Shown here in pieces: positions 1-8,178 of a stretch of 35,126 nt of DNA. Each line of letters starts with the position of its first letter. Positions within the stretch are counted from its first letter, which is position 1. A program made the translations under genes and the position numbers. This stretch comes from Candidatus Bathyarchaeota archaeon (GTDB lineage: Archaea > Thermoproteota > Bathyarchaeia > Bathyarchaeales > Bathycorpusculaceae), in contig JARYLR010000015.1 in NCBI GenBank assembly GCA_029907545.1, forward strand, positions 1 through 35,126. Reading direction: 5' to 3'. Under the pieces are notes generated by a model. The model was given only the letters and a program-made list of their open reading frames with translations, did not search any database and was not told the origin of the DNA.

Positions 1-357
1 GTCGCCTGTCGGCGGGTTGCCGAGCTTGCTGTTGTTGTTGTTGTTCCAGTCCCAAAGGTACAGGCCGAACTCAGCACCATAGCCCAACACTTTCAGCGTG
101 GGATCAGCAATGTACTTGTTGTAGTGCGCTGTGTCCAGCGGCCAGTCGGTAACGTCGATCTCGCCGCCTTCGATGCCTACTTCCCACTCAGAAATCTCTG
201 AACCATACAACTTTATGAACAGCTCGTCAACACGAGGACCAAACGTCTCATACTTCGTGTCCTCAGTACAGTCTGGATACGTCCAAGCAAATGCCGGAAC
301 AAGCAGAATTACAAGCATCAATAGTGCAGCTATAGCAACAAATGTTTTCTTGTACAT
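1..357 (-). CDS. ABC transporter solute-binding protein, N-terminal part (runs off window)
   Basis: The minus strand is open from an ATG at 357 to the window edge, giving 119 codons without a stop. The N-terminus is a clear signal peptide: MYKK, then a hydrophobic stretch (about residues 5-24, FVAIAALLMLVILLVPAFA). After it comes a segment with the EGGEIDVTDWPL motif, typical of family-5 (oligopeptide/dipeptide-type) solute-binding proteins, where the motif marks the start of the mature ligand-binding domain. The protein is probably exported and membrane-anchored, delivering a peptide or sugar to an ABC permease encoded beyond the left edge. A purine-rich GGAGAAAGGAAGAG tract lies just upstream of the ATG. 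An asparagine run (about residues 107-111) is encoded by AAC repeats. The substrate cannot be read from this fragment. Confidence 0.75.
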   Translation of the reverse strand, partial: MYKKTFVAIAALLMLVILLVPAFAWTYPDCTEDTKYETFGPRVDELFIKLYGSEISEWEVGIEGGEIDVTDWPLDTAHYNKYIADPTLKVLGYGAEFGLYLWDWNNNNNSKLGNPPTGD

Positions 358-722
358 GTCTCTTCCTTTCTCCTCTTTTCTCTCCATTTGGAAGAGCGAA
401 CCATGGAAGGCTTCGAAAGTCACCTAACAGAGTGCGCAAAGTAGTCTTTTCGTCCGACTCTTCCGAGGTATAATTGGAATTTAAATATAAATATAAGTTT
501 TATGGAAAAATGTTTCATACAATTAAAAAACATTCCAAAACAAATATCTATGATACCTAATTTATTGAAATTGAATAAAGCCATCATCAAAAAAAGGAAA
601 CATTGAATTAAAGATATCAAACATCACGCGTTTAGGCCATAGTATGAGCAGTATAATTGAATCAAACAAAGCAGTTATCACTTCAAAAAGGAGACAAGAC
701 TTCACAGTAATTGAAAGATAGA
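358..722. other. intergenic region, AT-rich, no supported gene
   Basis: This stretch of 365 bases separates the solute-binding protein (reading left) from the Sm-like gene. It is strongly AT-rich between about 475 and 720. The only open frame (minus, about 66 codons) has low-complexity composition and no family signature, so I do not call it. An AT-rich TATA-like element at about 481-500 could serve the solute-binding protein with a long leader of roughly 95 nt. Nothing else is supported. Confidence 0.5.
481..500 (-). promoter_or_regulatory. putative TATA element for the solute-binding protein gene
   Basis: Read on minus this is AACTTATATTTATATTTAA, a typical archaeal TATA-like element in an otherwise AT-rich gap. 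It lies about 125 nt before the ATG at 357, implying a leader near 95 nt, which is long for archaea. That lowers confidence. Confidence 0.3.
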
Positions 723-956
723 CTAAGCGTTGCCTAAGGCAATATATAACACGTTATTTCCACGCAGCAACACATTGCCATAGTTAGTCAGTAGTTGATC
801 TTCTCTAGACTCGGTTGCTCCTTCCAGCAATATGTTCATGTGGCCGTCGCACTTGATCATCTTACCCTTATACTCGCAGCCGTTCTTCAACACAACCGAA
901 ATCGTAGCGTTCAGTTGCTTAATCAAGACGTTTAAAGGCTTCTTACTTGGCTCCAT
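723..956 (-). CDS. Sm-like (LSm) RNA-binding protein
   Basis: This 77-residue protein is the usual length for an archaeal Sm-like protein, which forms ring-shaped heptamers binding U-rich RNA. The Sm1 region (about residues 10-45) holds the conserved VVLKNGCEYKGKMIKCDGHMNILL pattern in two parts: the G of the K-G-x-M turn and the D-x-x-MN RNA-contact residues. The Sm2 motif near the C-terminus is NVLLRGNNVLYI. Most homologues have RGD or RGDN here, so the N is a mild variant. The short N-terminal MEPSKKPL leads straight into the first helix, supporting the ATG at 956. A TATA element lies about 52 nt upstream. It is a single gene, divergent from the AIM24-family gene. Confidence 0.93.
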   Translation of the reverse strand: MEPSKKPLNVLIKQLNATISVVLKNGCEYKGKMIKCDGHMNILLEGATESREDQLLTNYGNVLLRGNNVLYIALGNA

Positions 957-1007
957 ACAAGCACCTAGCTCAATATTTCAACTATCCACATATCCACAAA
1001 CCCATCA

Positions 1008-1016
1008 CATATAAAA
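1008..1016 (-). promoter_or_regulatory. TATA box of the Sm-like gene
   Basis: On minus this reads TTTTATATG, preceded by the purine/C-rich AACC of a BRE-like position. It lies about 52 nt before the ATG of the Sm-like gene, so transcription would start about 25-30 nt before the start codon. Confidence 0.5.
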
Positions 1017-1157
1017 GGTTTATGAAACACAATTCGCCTTCCTTAAGCTTCAAGCCAAGCGCTATCTAGCTAATTAGCCAAAACAGGCTTACTTCTGAAC
1101 TTGCTTGCCAACTTGCGCTCCTTGCTAAAGTATTCACGCTTCTTACGAAAAACTAAA

Positions 1158-1892
1158 ATGCAGAAAAAACAGAACATGAAAGAGAGGAATACGATAGTGA
1201 AATATGAAATAAAATACAAACCATCATACTCCATGCTTGTCGTGACACTGGAACGCGGCGAAAAAATCACGGCAGAAGCAGGCGCAATGACCTACATGGA
1301 TCCCTCCATAGAGGCACACACGCGGAAAAGAGAAAAAAGCCTGCTGGGAAGCCTAGGCCTAGCCATAATCGGATCTCAATCATTCTGGGTAAATGACTAC
1401 ACCGCTACGCAAGGACCCGCCGAAGTAGCCTTCGTCTCAGCACCCGTAGGCGACATCGAAATGCTTGAAGTTAAACCAAACCAAGGCTACATAATCCAGA
1501 AAGCCGCCTACATCGCGTCGACAGAAAACGTTGACCTAGACATAAAATGGGAAGGCTTCACCAAAGGACTGTTCGGCCAAGGACTATTCATGATCAAGGC
1601 CACGGGCAACGGCAAACTCTTCATAAACACGTTTGGAGCAATAGACAAACACACGCTACAGCCAGGACAAACCAAGATCGTGGACAACTTTCACCTAGTT
1701 GCCTTCAGCGACACATGCAACTACAAAGTCACCAAATTCGGCGGACTCAAGGAAACCATACTCGGTGGCGAAGGACTGGTTACACAGATAACAGGTCCAG
1801 GCGACATATATATTCAGACAAAGAACTTGAACGAGTTTGTCGAGTGGCTCTGGACACTACTTGAGCCACGAGTCAGATCAAGAGCTAGATAA
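1158..1892 (+). CDS. AIM24 / TIGR00266 family protein
   Basis: The protein is about 244 residues from the chosen ATG. It has the features of the AIM24 (DUF124) beta-rich fold: Y-KPSYSMLVVTL, then ERGEKITAEAGAMTYMDPSIE near the N-terminus, and glycine-rich strands such as GPGDIYIQTK near the C-terminus. Members occur in bacteria, archaea and mitochondria, and their biochemical role is poorly defined. The open frame extends upstream to a TTG at 1101, but that extra stretch (basic, RSLLKYSRFLRKTK) is not family-like, so I prefer the ATG at 1158. An ATG at 1176 is also possible. No signal peptide is seen. The gene stands alone, with about 80 nt before the next gene. Confidence 0.82.
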   Translation: MQKKQNMKERNTIVKYEIKYKPSYSMLVVTLERGEKITAEAGAMTYMDPSIEAHTRKREKSLLGSLGLAIIGSQSFWVNDYTATQGPAEVAFVSAPVGDIEMLEVKPNQGYIIQKAAYIASTENVDLDIKWEGFTKGLFGQGLFMIKATGNGKLFINTFGAIDKHTLQPGQTKIVDNFHLVAFSDTCNYKVTKFGGLKETILGGEGLVTQITGPGDIYIQTKNLNEFVEWLWTLLEPRVRSRAR

Positions 1893-1972
1893 CACCTAGT
1901 TTCCCAAAAAAACGTTTTGAAAAATTCTGACAAGGCTTAAGTATCTTCCCGGTGTCTAAAAAATGATGGTAA

Positions 1973-2920
1973 ATGAACATCGTCATCGTAGATCACGTCT
2001 ACTTAGAAAGCGAGCATATTAAAAAACTGCAGTCTCTCGGAAGCCTTCAAATCTACAAAGACCCCCCGAGAAACACTGTAGAGCTGAAAGAAAGAATCAA
2101 AGACGCCGAGGTCGTGATCGTCGGCTGGACACAGATTGACCAAGAGGCTCTTGAATCCGCTTCGAAGCTAGAAATGGTTTCAATATGGGCCACGACATGC
2201 CACTACATAGACCTCAAAGCAGCAGCAGAAAAAGGAATCACGGTAACACATGTTCCAGGCTACGCTACAGAAGCAGTTGCGGAACACACGTTCGCACTGC
2301 TTCTCGCAACCATCAGAAAGCTGCCACTAGCAGATCAACATGTTCGGAAAGGAGAGTTTGACTGGAGACCATTTGGAGGACGCGAGTTAGCCGGCAAGAC
2401 CATGGGCGTGATCGGCACTGGAGCGATCGGCTGTAGAGTTGCAGAGATTGCCCGCGCATTTAAGATGAAGGTTTTAGGCTACGACAAGTATCAAAATGCG
2501 AAGGCTGAGGAGATCGGCTTCGCGTACGTTGATCTTTCAACATTGTTGAAGGAAAGCGACGTGGTCAGCTTGCATGTTACTCTGACGCCGGAAACGAGAA
2601 AAATGGTTGGCAGAAAGGAAATTGCGACTATGAAGAATGGGGCTGTTCTGGTGAATACTTCGCAGGGCAAAGTTGTCGACGAAGAAGCCTTAACTGAGGC
2701 ATTAAGAACTGGCAAGATAGCGTATGCTGGACTTGATGTTTTTGACGAGGAGCCTCCGCCTAAAGATAACCCGCTTTTCAAGCTTGACAACGCCGTGTTT
2801 TCACCACACATAGGGTTTAACACGTTAGAAGCGGCAAAAAGATGCACGGACATCTGCGTGGACAACATAGTGAAATTCCTTCAAGGACAACCACAGAACA
2901 CGTGCAAGCCAAGCGCCTAA
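1973..2920 (+). CDS. D-2-hydroxyacid dehydrogenase-like protein with catalytic Arg replaced by Gln
   Basis: The 315 residues match the two-domain D-isomer 2-hydroxyacid dehydrogenase family. The NAD-binding motif GVIGTGAIG is at residues 145-153, followed by an acidic residue (D171) that suggests NAD rather than NADP. Of the catalytic triad, the Glu (DVFDEEP, E260) and His (SPHIG, H279) are present. The usual Arg in NT(S/A)RG is Gln (NTSQG, Q231; codon CAG at 2663-2665). That Arg binds the substrate carboxylate, so activity or substrate is likely altered. The gene ends 21 nt before the aconitase-X large subunit, suggesting co-transcription. The start ATG is nearly leaderless after a TATA-like GCTTAAGTATC. 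The substrate is unknown; a phosphoglycerate- or glyoxylate-type enzyme is the default family guess. Confidence 0.88.
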   Translation: MNIVIVDHVYLESEHIKKLQSLGSLQIYKDPPRNTVELKERIKDAEVVIVGWTQIDQEALESASKLEMVSIWATTCHYIDLKAAAEKGITVTHVPGYATEAVAEHTFALLLATIRKLPLADQHVRKGEFDWRPFGGRELAGKTMGVIGTGAIGCRVAEIARAFKMKVLGYDKYQNAKAEEIGFAYVDLSTLLKESDVVSLHVTLTPETRKMVGRKEIATMKNGAVLVNTSQGKVVDEEALTEALRTGKIAYAGLDVFDEEPPPKDNPLFKLDNAVFSPHIGFNTLEAAKRCTDICVDNIVKFLQGQPQNTCKPSA

Positions 2921-2941
2921 CATGAAAAGACGGTGAAAGCT

Positions 2942-4141
2942 ATGTATCTTACAAAAGAGGAGGAAAAAGCGCTAAAAGGAGAACTGGGGCAGGGAACCCA
3001 GCAGGCTATGGAGCTTCTTGTGGCAATCGGAGACGCCTACGAAGCCGAGAGACTGGTTCCGGTCACGCGAGCTCATGCCGCATCAAGCGGTCAAGAAGGC
3101 GACCTATATTTTGTCGAGTTGCTTGCCGATGGCGGAGCATTTTGCAGGGTCCCCACGACAACAAATCCGGTCTACGACCTTGAGTATTTTCATCAGCGCT
3201 TCAAAATAGCTGAAGAAGAGGCGGAAGTAGCCCGAAGAGTCATGGAGGGCTACAAGCGACTAGGGGCAATTCCAAGTTGGAGCTGCGTGCCATATCTGAA
3301 TGAGAATATACCTTTATTTGGCGAGATTGTGGCGTTTTCCGAGTCTAGCGCTACGCCATACGTGAACTCGGTTATCGGCGCAAGAACCAATCGTGAAGCC
3401 GCGCAAAGTGCTCTTGCTGCCGGAGTCGTCGGCAAAACACCTGAATACGGGTTGCTTCTAAAAGACAATCGTAAAGGCACGCATCACGTTAGGGTGGAGG
3501 CTACGCTTAAAGATGAATTTGACTACACTCTGCTTGGGTATCATGTCGGCAAAGCGGTAGGCTACGGAGTCCCTGTGCTCTCCGGCATCCAGAAACAGCC
3601 GACCACAGAGGAACTGATAAACTTCTGCGCGATGTCAAATACTTCCGGAGCCATATCCATGTTTCACATTCCAGAATACACCGCGGAAGCCTCAAGCATG
3701 GAGGAAGCCTTCCAACGTGAGGTTCCAGAAGACAAGATAACTGTTACAGACCGCGAACTTGAGAGGACATACGAGGAACTGCAAACAACCAGCGGAGAAG
3801 CAGATTTTGTTATGCTTGGATGCCCTCACTACACTTTAAAGCAGGTTGGTGAGGTTGCTAGAATGCTCGAGGGGAAGAAAATATCCAGTAAGATGTCGTT
3901 ATGGGTTTGCACGTCGGCGACGACTAAACTTCTGGCAGACCGGATAGGCTATACTGGCATTATTGAGAAAGCTGGCGGGCATGTCGTGGTGGATACATGC
4001 ATCGATGAGCCATGCTGGAGCGTCTACAAGGATAAGGTGGGTATGACAGATTCGCCTAAATGCGCTTACTACCGGAGGTTTAGGGAGGCAAAAGTGGCGC
4101 GGCTACGGGACTGCGTTGAAGCCGCAGTAAAGGGGAAGTAG
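2942..4141 (+). CDS. aconitase X catalytic (large) subunit, probable phosphomevalonate 5-dehydratase large subunit
   Basis: This is the large subunit of an AcnX-type hydro-lyase, about 399 residues. Three cysteines fit an iron-sulfur cluster: SWSCVPYL (about C115), MLGCPHY (about C294) and VVDTCIDEP (about C353). AcnX is known in two roles: bacterial hydroxyproline dehydratases, often fused, and the split archaeal phosphomevalonate dehydratase of the modified mevalonate route to isoprenoids. The split arrangement in an archaeal context favours the latter (inference). I chose ATG 2942 (MYLTKEEE) because a GGTGA ribosome-binding site lies 6 nt upstream. A GTG at 2933 would overlap that site. 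The stop (TAG at 4139-4141) falls 2 nt before the start of the small subunit. Confidence 0.9.
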   Translation: MYLTKEEEKALKGELGQGTQQAMELLVAIGDAYEAERLVPVTRAHAASSGQEGDLYFVELLADGGAFCRVPTTTNPVYDLEYFHQRFKIAEEEAEVARRVMEGYKRLGAIPSWSCVPYLNENIPLFGEIVAFSESSATPYVNSVIGARTNREAAQSALAAGVVGKTPEYGLLLKDNRKGTHHVRVEATLKDEFDYTLLGYHVGKAVGYGVPVLSGIQKQPTTEELINFCAMSNTSGAISMFHIPEYTAEASSMEEAFQREVPEDKITVTDRELERTYEELQTTSGEADFVMLGCPHYTLKQVGEVARMLEGKKISSKMSLWVCTSATTKLLADRIGYTGIIEKAGGHVVVDTCIDEPCWSVYKDKVGMTDSPKCAYYRRFREAKVARLRDCVEAAVKGK

Positions 4142-4143
4142 AG

Positions 4144-4569
4144 GTGAGCGAGTTGGAGATTTCGCTGAAATGCCACAAGATCATCGGAGGATGCGGAGAG
4201 GGAGAAGCTTTGGTTTCTCATGAACCCATCTGCTTCTACCTCACCGATCCCAAGACGGGCTTGGTTCGCGAGAAGAGCCACGAGCTGTCTGGAAAGAACG
4301 TTGCAGGCAAGGTGCTTGTCTTTCCTTCGGGAAAGGCAAGTTCAGTAGTTCAGATAGATGGCTTGTTTAAGCTGGCGTCAAATAATGTGGCGCCTAGGGC
4401 GATGATTGTTAAGGACGTGGAAACGGTGCTTGTTGTTTCTGCATTTATTGCGAAGGTTCCTTTGGTTGACAGGCTTGAGAAAGATCCTTTTGGCGTTATC
4501 CACACTGGAGATTATGTTAGGGTTGATGCTGAAAAAGGTGTGGTTACTGTGGTTAAGAGGAAAGCGTAG
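4144..4569 (+). CDS. aconitase X swivel (small) subunit, probable phosphomevalonate 5-dehydratase small subunit
   Basis: The 141-residue protein is the swivelling domain that pairs with the large AcnX subunit. The N-terminal KCHKIIGGCGEGEALVS is the family signature. VFPSGKASS (about residues 58-66) carries the conserved serine of the active site. The gene begins at GTG 4144, with a GGGGA tract inside the end of the large-subunit gene as ribosome-binding site. This tight coupling implies equimolar synthesis of the two subunits. It ends 2 nt from the stop of the convergent aminotransferase gene. A short C-terminal VVKRKA tail follows the fold. Confidence 0.9.
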   Translation: MSELEISLKCHKIIGGCGEGEALVSHEPICFYLTDPKTGLVREKSHELSGKNVAGKVLVFPSGKASSVVQIDGLFKLASNNVAPRAMIVKDVETVLVVSAFIAKVPLVDRLEKDPFGVIHTGDYVRVDAEKGVVTVVKRKA

Positions 4570-4570
4570 C

Positions 4571-5752
4571 TCATTTCTCTGAAGATGTTTCTGTTTTGTT
4601 GGTTAAGAAGTCTCTAATTCGTTTGATGCCCTCTTCCACCTGTTTAGAGGAGACTGAGTAGGAGATTCTTAGGTGTCCTTGTCCAGCTTTGCCGAAGCCT
4701 GAGCCGGGAGCCGTTACGACTTTGGCTTCCTTCAGCAGACGCATGGCTAGTTCTTCGTCTGAGCTTTGGTGTTTTGAGAAATCGGGGAAAACGTAGAATG
4801 CGCCCTTAGGCGTGGTGTAGGGTAGGGAGTCTATTTTGTCGAGTTCGTTGAGCATTAGTTTTCTTCTTTTGGCGTATTCTGCCACCATGTCCTGCACGCA
4901 TTTCTGCGATCCTGTAAGTGCGGCGAGCGCGGCTTTTTGGGAGATGGCGTTGGCGCATAGGGCAGAGTAGTAGTGGAGTTTCCGAAGAGTCGCGGACAGT
5001 TTTTTGTGAGCTGCCATGTAGCCGATTCTCCATCCGGTCATCGCATATGCTTTTGAGAAGCCATTAACAGTGATCGTTCTTTCCTCCATGTTAGGAAGGG
5101 AACCTATGCTGAAGTGCTTGGCGCTGTCGTATACGATTTTCTCGTAGATCTCGTCAGAGAATACTATGAGGTCGTGTTTCTTGGCAACTTCCGCTATAGC
5201 TTCTAAGCTTTGCCTTGAGAACACGTGTCCTGTGGGGTTGGAGGGGTTGCACAGCCACACAAGCCGTGTTCTACGGGTAACATGCTTCTCTAGGTCTTCA
5301 GCATTCACTTCGTACTCTCTACTAGGATTTAGAGGAACGTTGACCGGTTTTGCTTCTGCCAGCAGCGTGTCCTCAAAACATGCTGGGTAGTAAGGGTCGA
5401 GGATTAGGGCTTCGTCTCCGCGGTTCAGAAACCCTAATGCTGTTATAAACATGGCTTCCTGAGAACCAGAAGTAACTGTAACCTCGTTTCGAGGATCAAC
5501 CGCTATGCCGTTTTCTTTTTCAAGCTTCTCAGCTATTGCTTGGCGAAGCGTCAGCATTCCGTCAATTTCAGTGTAGTGTGTAAAGCCTTTCCTCATTGCC
5601 TCATCGGCAGCGTCCAAAATATGCTTTGGAGTTACGAAGTCTGGCTCGCCTTGCTCGAGATGAATAACGTCCCGCATCTCGGCTGAAAGCTCGAGCATTC
5701 TTCGAATAGCTGACGGTTTAAGCAAGCTGACTCGGCTGGAGCCTTCGAACAA
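4571..5752 (-). CDS. class I/II pyridoxal-phosphate aminotransferase
   Basis: This is a fold-type I aminotransferase of the aspartate/aromatic/alanine aminotransferase group. The cofactor lysine is in NGFSKAYAMTGWRIGY. SDEIYEKIVY and NPSNPTGHVFS give the conserved Asp-Tyr and Asn residues, and the N-terminus has HLEQGEPDFVTP. The open frame extends to an ATG at 5836, but a TATA-like CTTATATG at about 5807-5815 lies inside that extension. I therefore place the start at the TTG at 5752 (LFEGSSRVSLLKP), giving about 393 residues, the normal family length. The exact amino acid substrate cannot be told from sequence. The gene is convergent with the aconitase-X pair. Confidence 0.9.
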   Translation of the reverse strand: MFEGSSRVSLLKPSAIRRMLELSAEMRDVIHLEQGEPDFVTPKHILDAADEAMRKGFTHYTEIDGMLTLRQAIAEKLEKENGIAVDPRNEVTVTSGSQEAMFITALGFLNRGDEALILDPYYPACFEDTLLAEAKPVNVPLNPSREYEVNAEDLEKHVTRRTRLVWLCNPSNPTGHVFSRQSLEAIAEVAKKHDLIVFSDEIYEKIVYDSAKHFSIGSLPNMEERTITVNGFSKAYAMTGWRIGYMAAHKKLSATLRKLHYYSALCANAISQKAALAALTGSQKCVQDMVAEYAKRRKLMLNELDKIDSLPYTTPKGAFYVFPDFSKHQSSDEELAMRLLKEAKVVTAPGSGFGKAGQGHLRISYSVSSKQVEEGIKRIRDFLTNKTETSSEK

Positions 5753-5806
5753 GATTTCACACCGCGATCTTTTCAGGTTTTGCTGAGCATGAATAGCGTG
5801 TTCATG

Positions 5807-5815
5807 ATCATATAA
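5807..5815 (-). promoter_or_regulatory. putative TATA box of the aminotransferase gene
   Basis: The minus strand reads CCCTTATATGATC here. Transcription would start near 5785, downstream of the ATG at 5836. This argues that the longest open frame overstates the protein and supports the TTG start at 5752. Confidence 0.4.
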
Positions 5816-5921
5816 GGGTTGGCAAGCCTCAACCACGTAATGAAAGAAACATCAATCTCAAATGTGAAGCAAACGCGGTCGGGCTAAATAGGTTTAAGCA
5901 TGTGTTTAGTTTCTTCGCATC

Positions 5922-6572
5922 TCATACGTATGAATTCGAACCTTTCAAGTCTAATTCACACGTGATATCCTTAATTTCAGTTAACATTCCTTTCTTTCCA
6001 ATCCTTAACTGTCTCTCACCTCTAAACACAGACACGTTTGCATTCTCAACTTGGATCGTGTTCCCTACTGAGACAGAGTTTATTTGCTCATTCCATAGGC
6101 AAAGTTTGATCGTTCCAGTTTCATCCGCTATCAACGCATTGGCTACACTGGCGTAGTTTCCAAACCTAGTGAAGACAGCTGTTGGTCTTGCAATTTCCAG
6201 AACTTTACCTTTCACGCTTACTTTTTTCATACCTACCCGTAAATCTGTTATAGCAAGGAAATAGGATGCGCTGGTTTTCTTAACCTGATATCTACGGAGC
6301 AAGCTGGTTTTGCTGAAGTTTCTAATAGGATTGCTTTTTTCTAAGAGGAATTCGTTTGATATCGGGAACTGTGCAACAACTTTCGGCCCTTTCGTTATTA
6401 AGAAAACAATTTTATCCTGCTGTTTGTCTCGGAACATGATTGAAAGGTCGCCGCATGTAGACTCGTGATTTTCTCCCGCGGAGATTAGCGCATGAAAAAG
6501 CTTGTCAGGATCAACCTCATACTTTACAGAGAGAAACGCTAGGTATTCACCGGGGGATACTTTGTTTCGCAA
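5922..6572 (-). CDS. OB-fold nucleic-acid-binding protein (RPA/SSB-like)
   Basis: This is a 216-residue protein. The C-terminal half (about residues 105-210) is an OB fold of the RPA/single-stranded DNA-binding type: ITDLRVGMKKVSVKGKVLEI, then NALIADETGTIKLCLWNEQ, then VGNTIQVENANVSVFRGERQLRI. The alternating strands and the D-E-T-G-x-I-x-L-x-L-W core are characteristic. The N-terminal half (about 1-95) has no domain I recognise. It contains a helical segment (GEYLAFLSVKYEVDPDKLFHAL) and a segment resembling a small substrate- or protein-binding module. No zinc-finger cysteines are present, unlike many archaeal RPAs. Likely roles are DNA repair or replication, or an RNA-binding accessory factor. 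The gene ends about 125 nt from the DEAD-box gene. Confidence 0.75.
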   Translation of the reverse strand: MRNKVSPGEYLAFLSVKYEVDPDKLFHALISAGENHESTCGDLSIMFRDKQQDKIVFLITKGPKVVAQFPISNEFLLEKSNPIRNFSKTSLLRRYQVKKTSASYFLAITDLRVGMKKVSVKGKVLEIARPTAVFTRFGNYASVANALIADETGTIKLCLWNEQINSVSVGNTIQVENANVSVFRGERQLRIGKKGMLTEIKDITCELDLKGSNSYV

Positions 6573-6697
6573 GTTTCTTTATCATCCTTAAAATAGTGGA
6601 GCACTGCTGATTCATTAGTCGAATCTGTCTAATAAACGCGATTCCACGGCTGAGTGCGGATAGAGTTTTTCATGTTGAGCAAGACGAGTCGGTTGTT

Positions 6698-7807
6698 CTA
6701 CTCCAATTCTTCTATCGTAGTTTTCGTTAAGGCTCTGATGCCGTTGAATTCTGTGAGTTCTCCGTAGCCTACGAGCGTTATGGCAGTTCCCTCGCGCCCC
6801 ATTCTGGCTGTTCGTCCAATTCTGTGAAAATACACCAATGCGTCCAGTGGAACATCGTAGTTTATTATGTGGGTTATGCCTTCAATGTCTAGTCCTCGAG
6901 CAACGACATCCGTTGCAACAAGAAGCTTCAATTTTCCATTTCTGAAAGAGTTGATGACAAAATCTCTTTGAGGCTGAGTGAAGCCAGCATGCAACGGTTT
7001 CGCGTCAAATCCCCGCGTTCTCAATCTGTCTGCCAGCATACTTGTCGCTGCGCGTGTTTTGCAAAAGATTATGGCTCGGCCTATGTGGTTTTCCTCTAGC
7101 ATACCGCACAAGATTCCAAACTTATCCTTGGGATTCACAACTTTGTAGTACTGATTTATCTGTGCGAGTGCTATCTCATCTTTGCTTACGAATATTTTCT
7201 CCGGGTTTCTCATGTATCTGTGGCATATGTTCATTACTTGCTGATCTATTGTCGCAGAAAAGAGGCTTGTTTGTCTATTTGCCGGAACCTTTGAAAGTAT
7301 GTATTCTATGTCGTCTCTGAAACCCATATCCAGCATTCTGTCGGCTTCGTCGAGAACGACAATTCTCACCGATGCCAGATTCAGCGTTCCTCGTTCCAGA
7401 TGATCTATAATGCGGCCTGGTGTGCCCACAACAATGTGTACGCCGTCTTTCAATGCGCGTATCTGTTTTTGTATGGGTTCTCCACCGTAAATTGGTGAGA
7501 CTCTCACTTTTGCGTACTTGCCGAATCGGCTGATGTGCTCTGCAACTTGCATAGCGAGCTCACGTGTTGGCTCCAAGACTAAGCCTTGAACATTACTCAT
7601 TCTGGGGTTTAGGCGCTCAGTCATCGGAATTCCGAAGGCTGCAGTCTTACCTGTCCCGGTCTGTGCCTGTCCAATAACGTCTTTGCCTTCAAGTAGGGGA
7701 ATTATTGCTTGCGCCTGAATTGGGAAAAGACTGTCAAACTGAAGCTCTTCAATCCCTTTCATAATTTCCGAACTCAATGGCAGATCTTCAAAGTTTTGTA
7801 TTTGCAT
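6698..7807 (-). CDS. DEAD-box ATP-dependent RNA helicase
   Basis: A complete DEAD-box core of about 369 residues with motifs in order: Q motif (NFEDLPLS...FPIQAQAI), motif I AQTGTGKT, Ia PTRELA, GG, Ib TPGR, II DEAD, III SAT, IV IIFC, V ATDVVARGLDI and VI HRIGRTARMG. There is almost no C-terminal extension, so it is a minimal helicase, like those that unwind RNA duplexes in ribosome assembly or cold adaptation. The frame is open to a GTG at 7828, but a TATA-like TTTTTAAAATTT at about 7840-7852 implies a transcript start near 7820. I therefore chose the ATG at 7807, just before the Q motif; ATG 7816 is possible. It is a single gene downstream of the tRNA-Tyr. Confidence 0.95.
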   Translation of the reverse strand: MQIQNFEDLPLSSEIMKGIEELQFDSLFPIQAQAIIPLLEGKDVIGQAQTGTGKTAAFGIPMTERLNPRMSNVQGLVLEPTRELAMQVAEHISRFGKYAKVRVSPIYGGEPIQKQIRALKDGVHIVVGTPGRIIDHLERGTLNLASVRIVVLDEADRMLDMGFRDDIEYILSKVPANRQTSLFSATIDQQVMNICHRYMRNPEKIFVSKDEIALAQINQYYKVVNPKDKFGILCGMLEENHIGRAIIFCKTRAATSMLADRLRTRGFDAKPLHAGFTQPQRDFVINSFRNGKLKLLVATDVVARGLDIEGITHIINYDVPLDALVYFHRIGRTARMGREGTAITLVGYGELTEFNGIRALTKTTIEELE

Positions 7808-8090
7808 ATATTCCATTTCTCCTGTCACAAAATTTGCATGAAATTTTAAAAAGCCTTAGAAAGCCTTTTTCAGTTCAAGCATGAATGAATGTGACATCCA
7901 CATCAGACGGTACTCTCATATAAAAAGGTTTAGCATACGACGGGAGTTTTAAATGTTGAAGCAGAACTGAACTGAGCCAACGGTTTTTTGAAAAAAGGAA
8001 AAAGTGCAGTTTTAGGTAGAACGCATTCATTGGCTTTTGCGGAAATAGGCTTGGTCGGGCGGGCAGGATTTGGACCTGCGACACTCCGGT

Positions 8091-8141
8091 TTCCGCATGT
8101 ACGCCCAGGCAGGCTGGGTGACACCCACCATGGGTAGGCGT
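8091..8141 (-). other. tRNA-Tyr intron 2 (canonical 37/38 site)
   Basis: These 51 nt must be removed to join CTGTAG to A of the anticodon loop and to complete the CCGGA side of the stem. The intron has two internal hairpins: CCCA-TGG-TGGG and CCCAG-CCTGC-CTGGG. A GTACA-type segment near its 3' end can pair with the anticodon region (TGTA/TACA), as is common in archaeal pre-tRNAs. Confidence 0.8.
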
Positions 8142-8148
8142 CTACAGC

Positions 8149-8178
8149 ATCTCCGTCTACTTGTCAAGCCAGTAGACT
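8149..8178 (-). other. tRNA-Tyr intron 1 (non-canonical 30/31 site in the anticodon stem)
   Basis: These 30 nt interrupt the 5' strand of the anticodon stem. Removal restores TCCGG opposite CCGGA. Cut sites CG|A and AT|G lie after the second nucleotide of each 3-nt bulge, with a 4-bp central helix and a 7-bp intron stem. This is the geometry expected for archaeal splicing endonuclease. Confidence 0.78.

Noticed and set aside
131-427. 98-codon open frame on plus
   Set aside because: It is the antisense of the signal-peptide-bearing solute-binding protein, which has the better composition and motifs.
420-620. 66-codon minus frame in the AT-rich gap
   Set aside because: Phenylalanine/leucine-rich from AT composition, no homology pattern and no ribosome-binding site.
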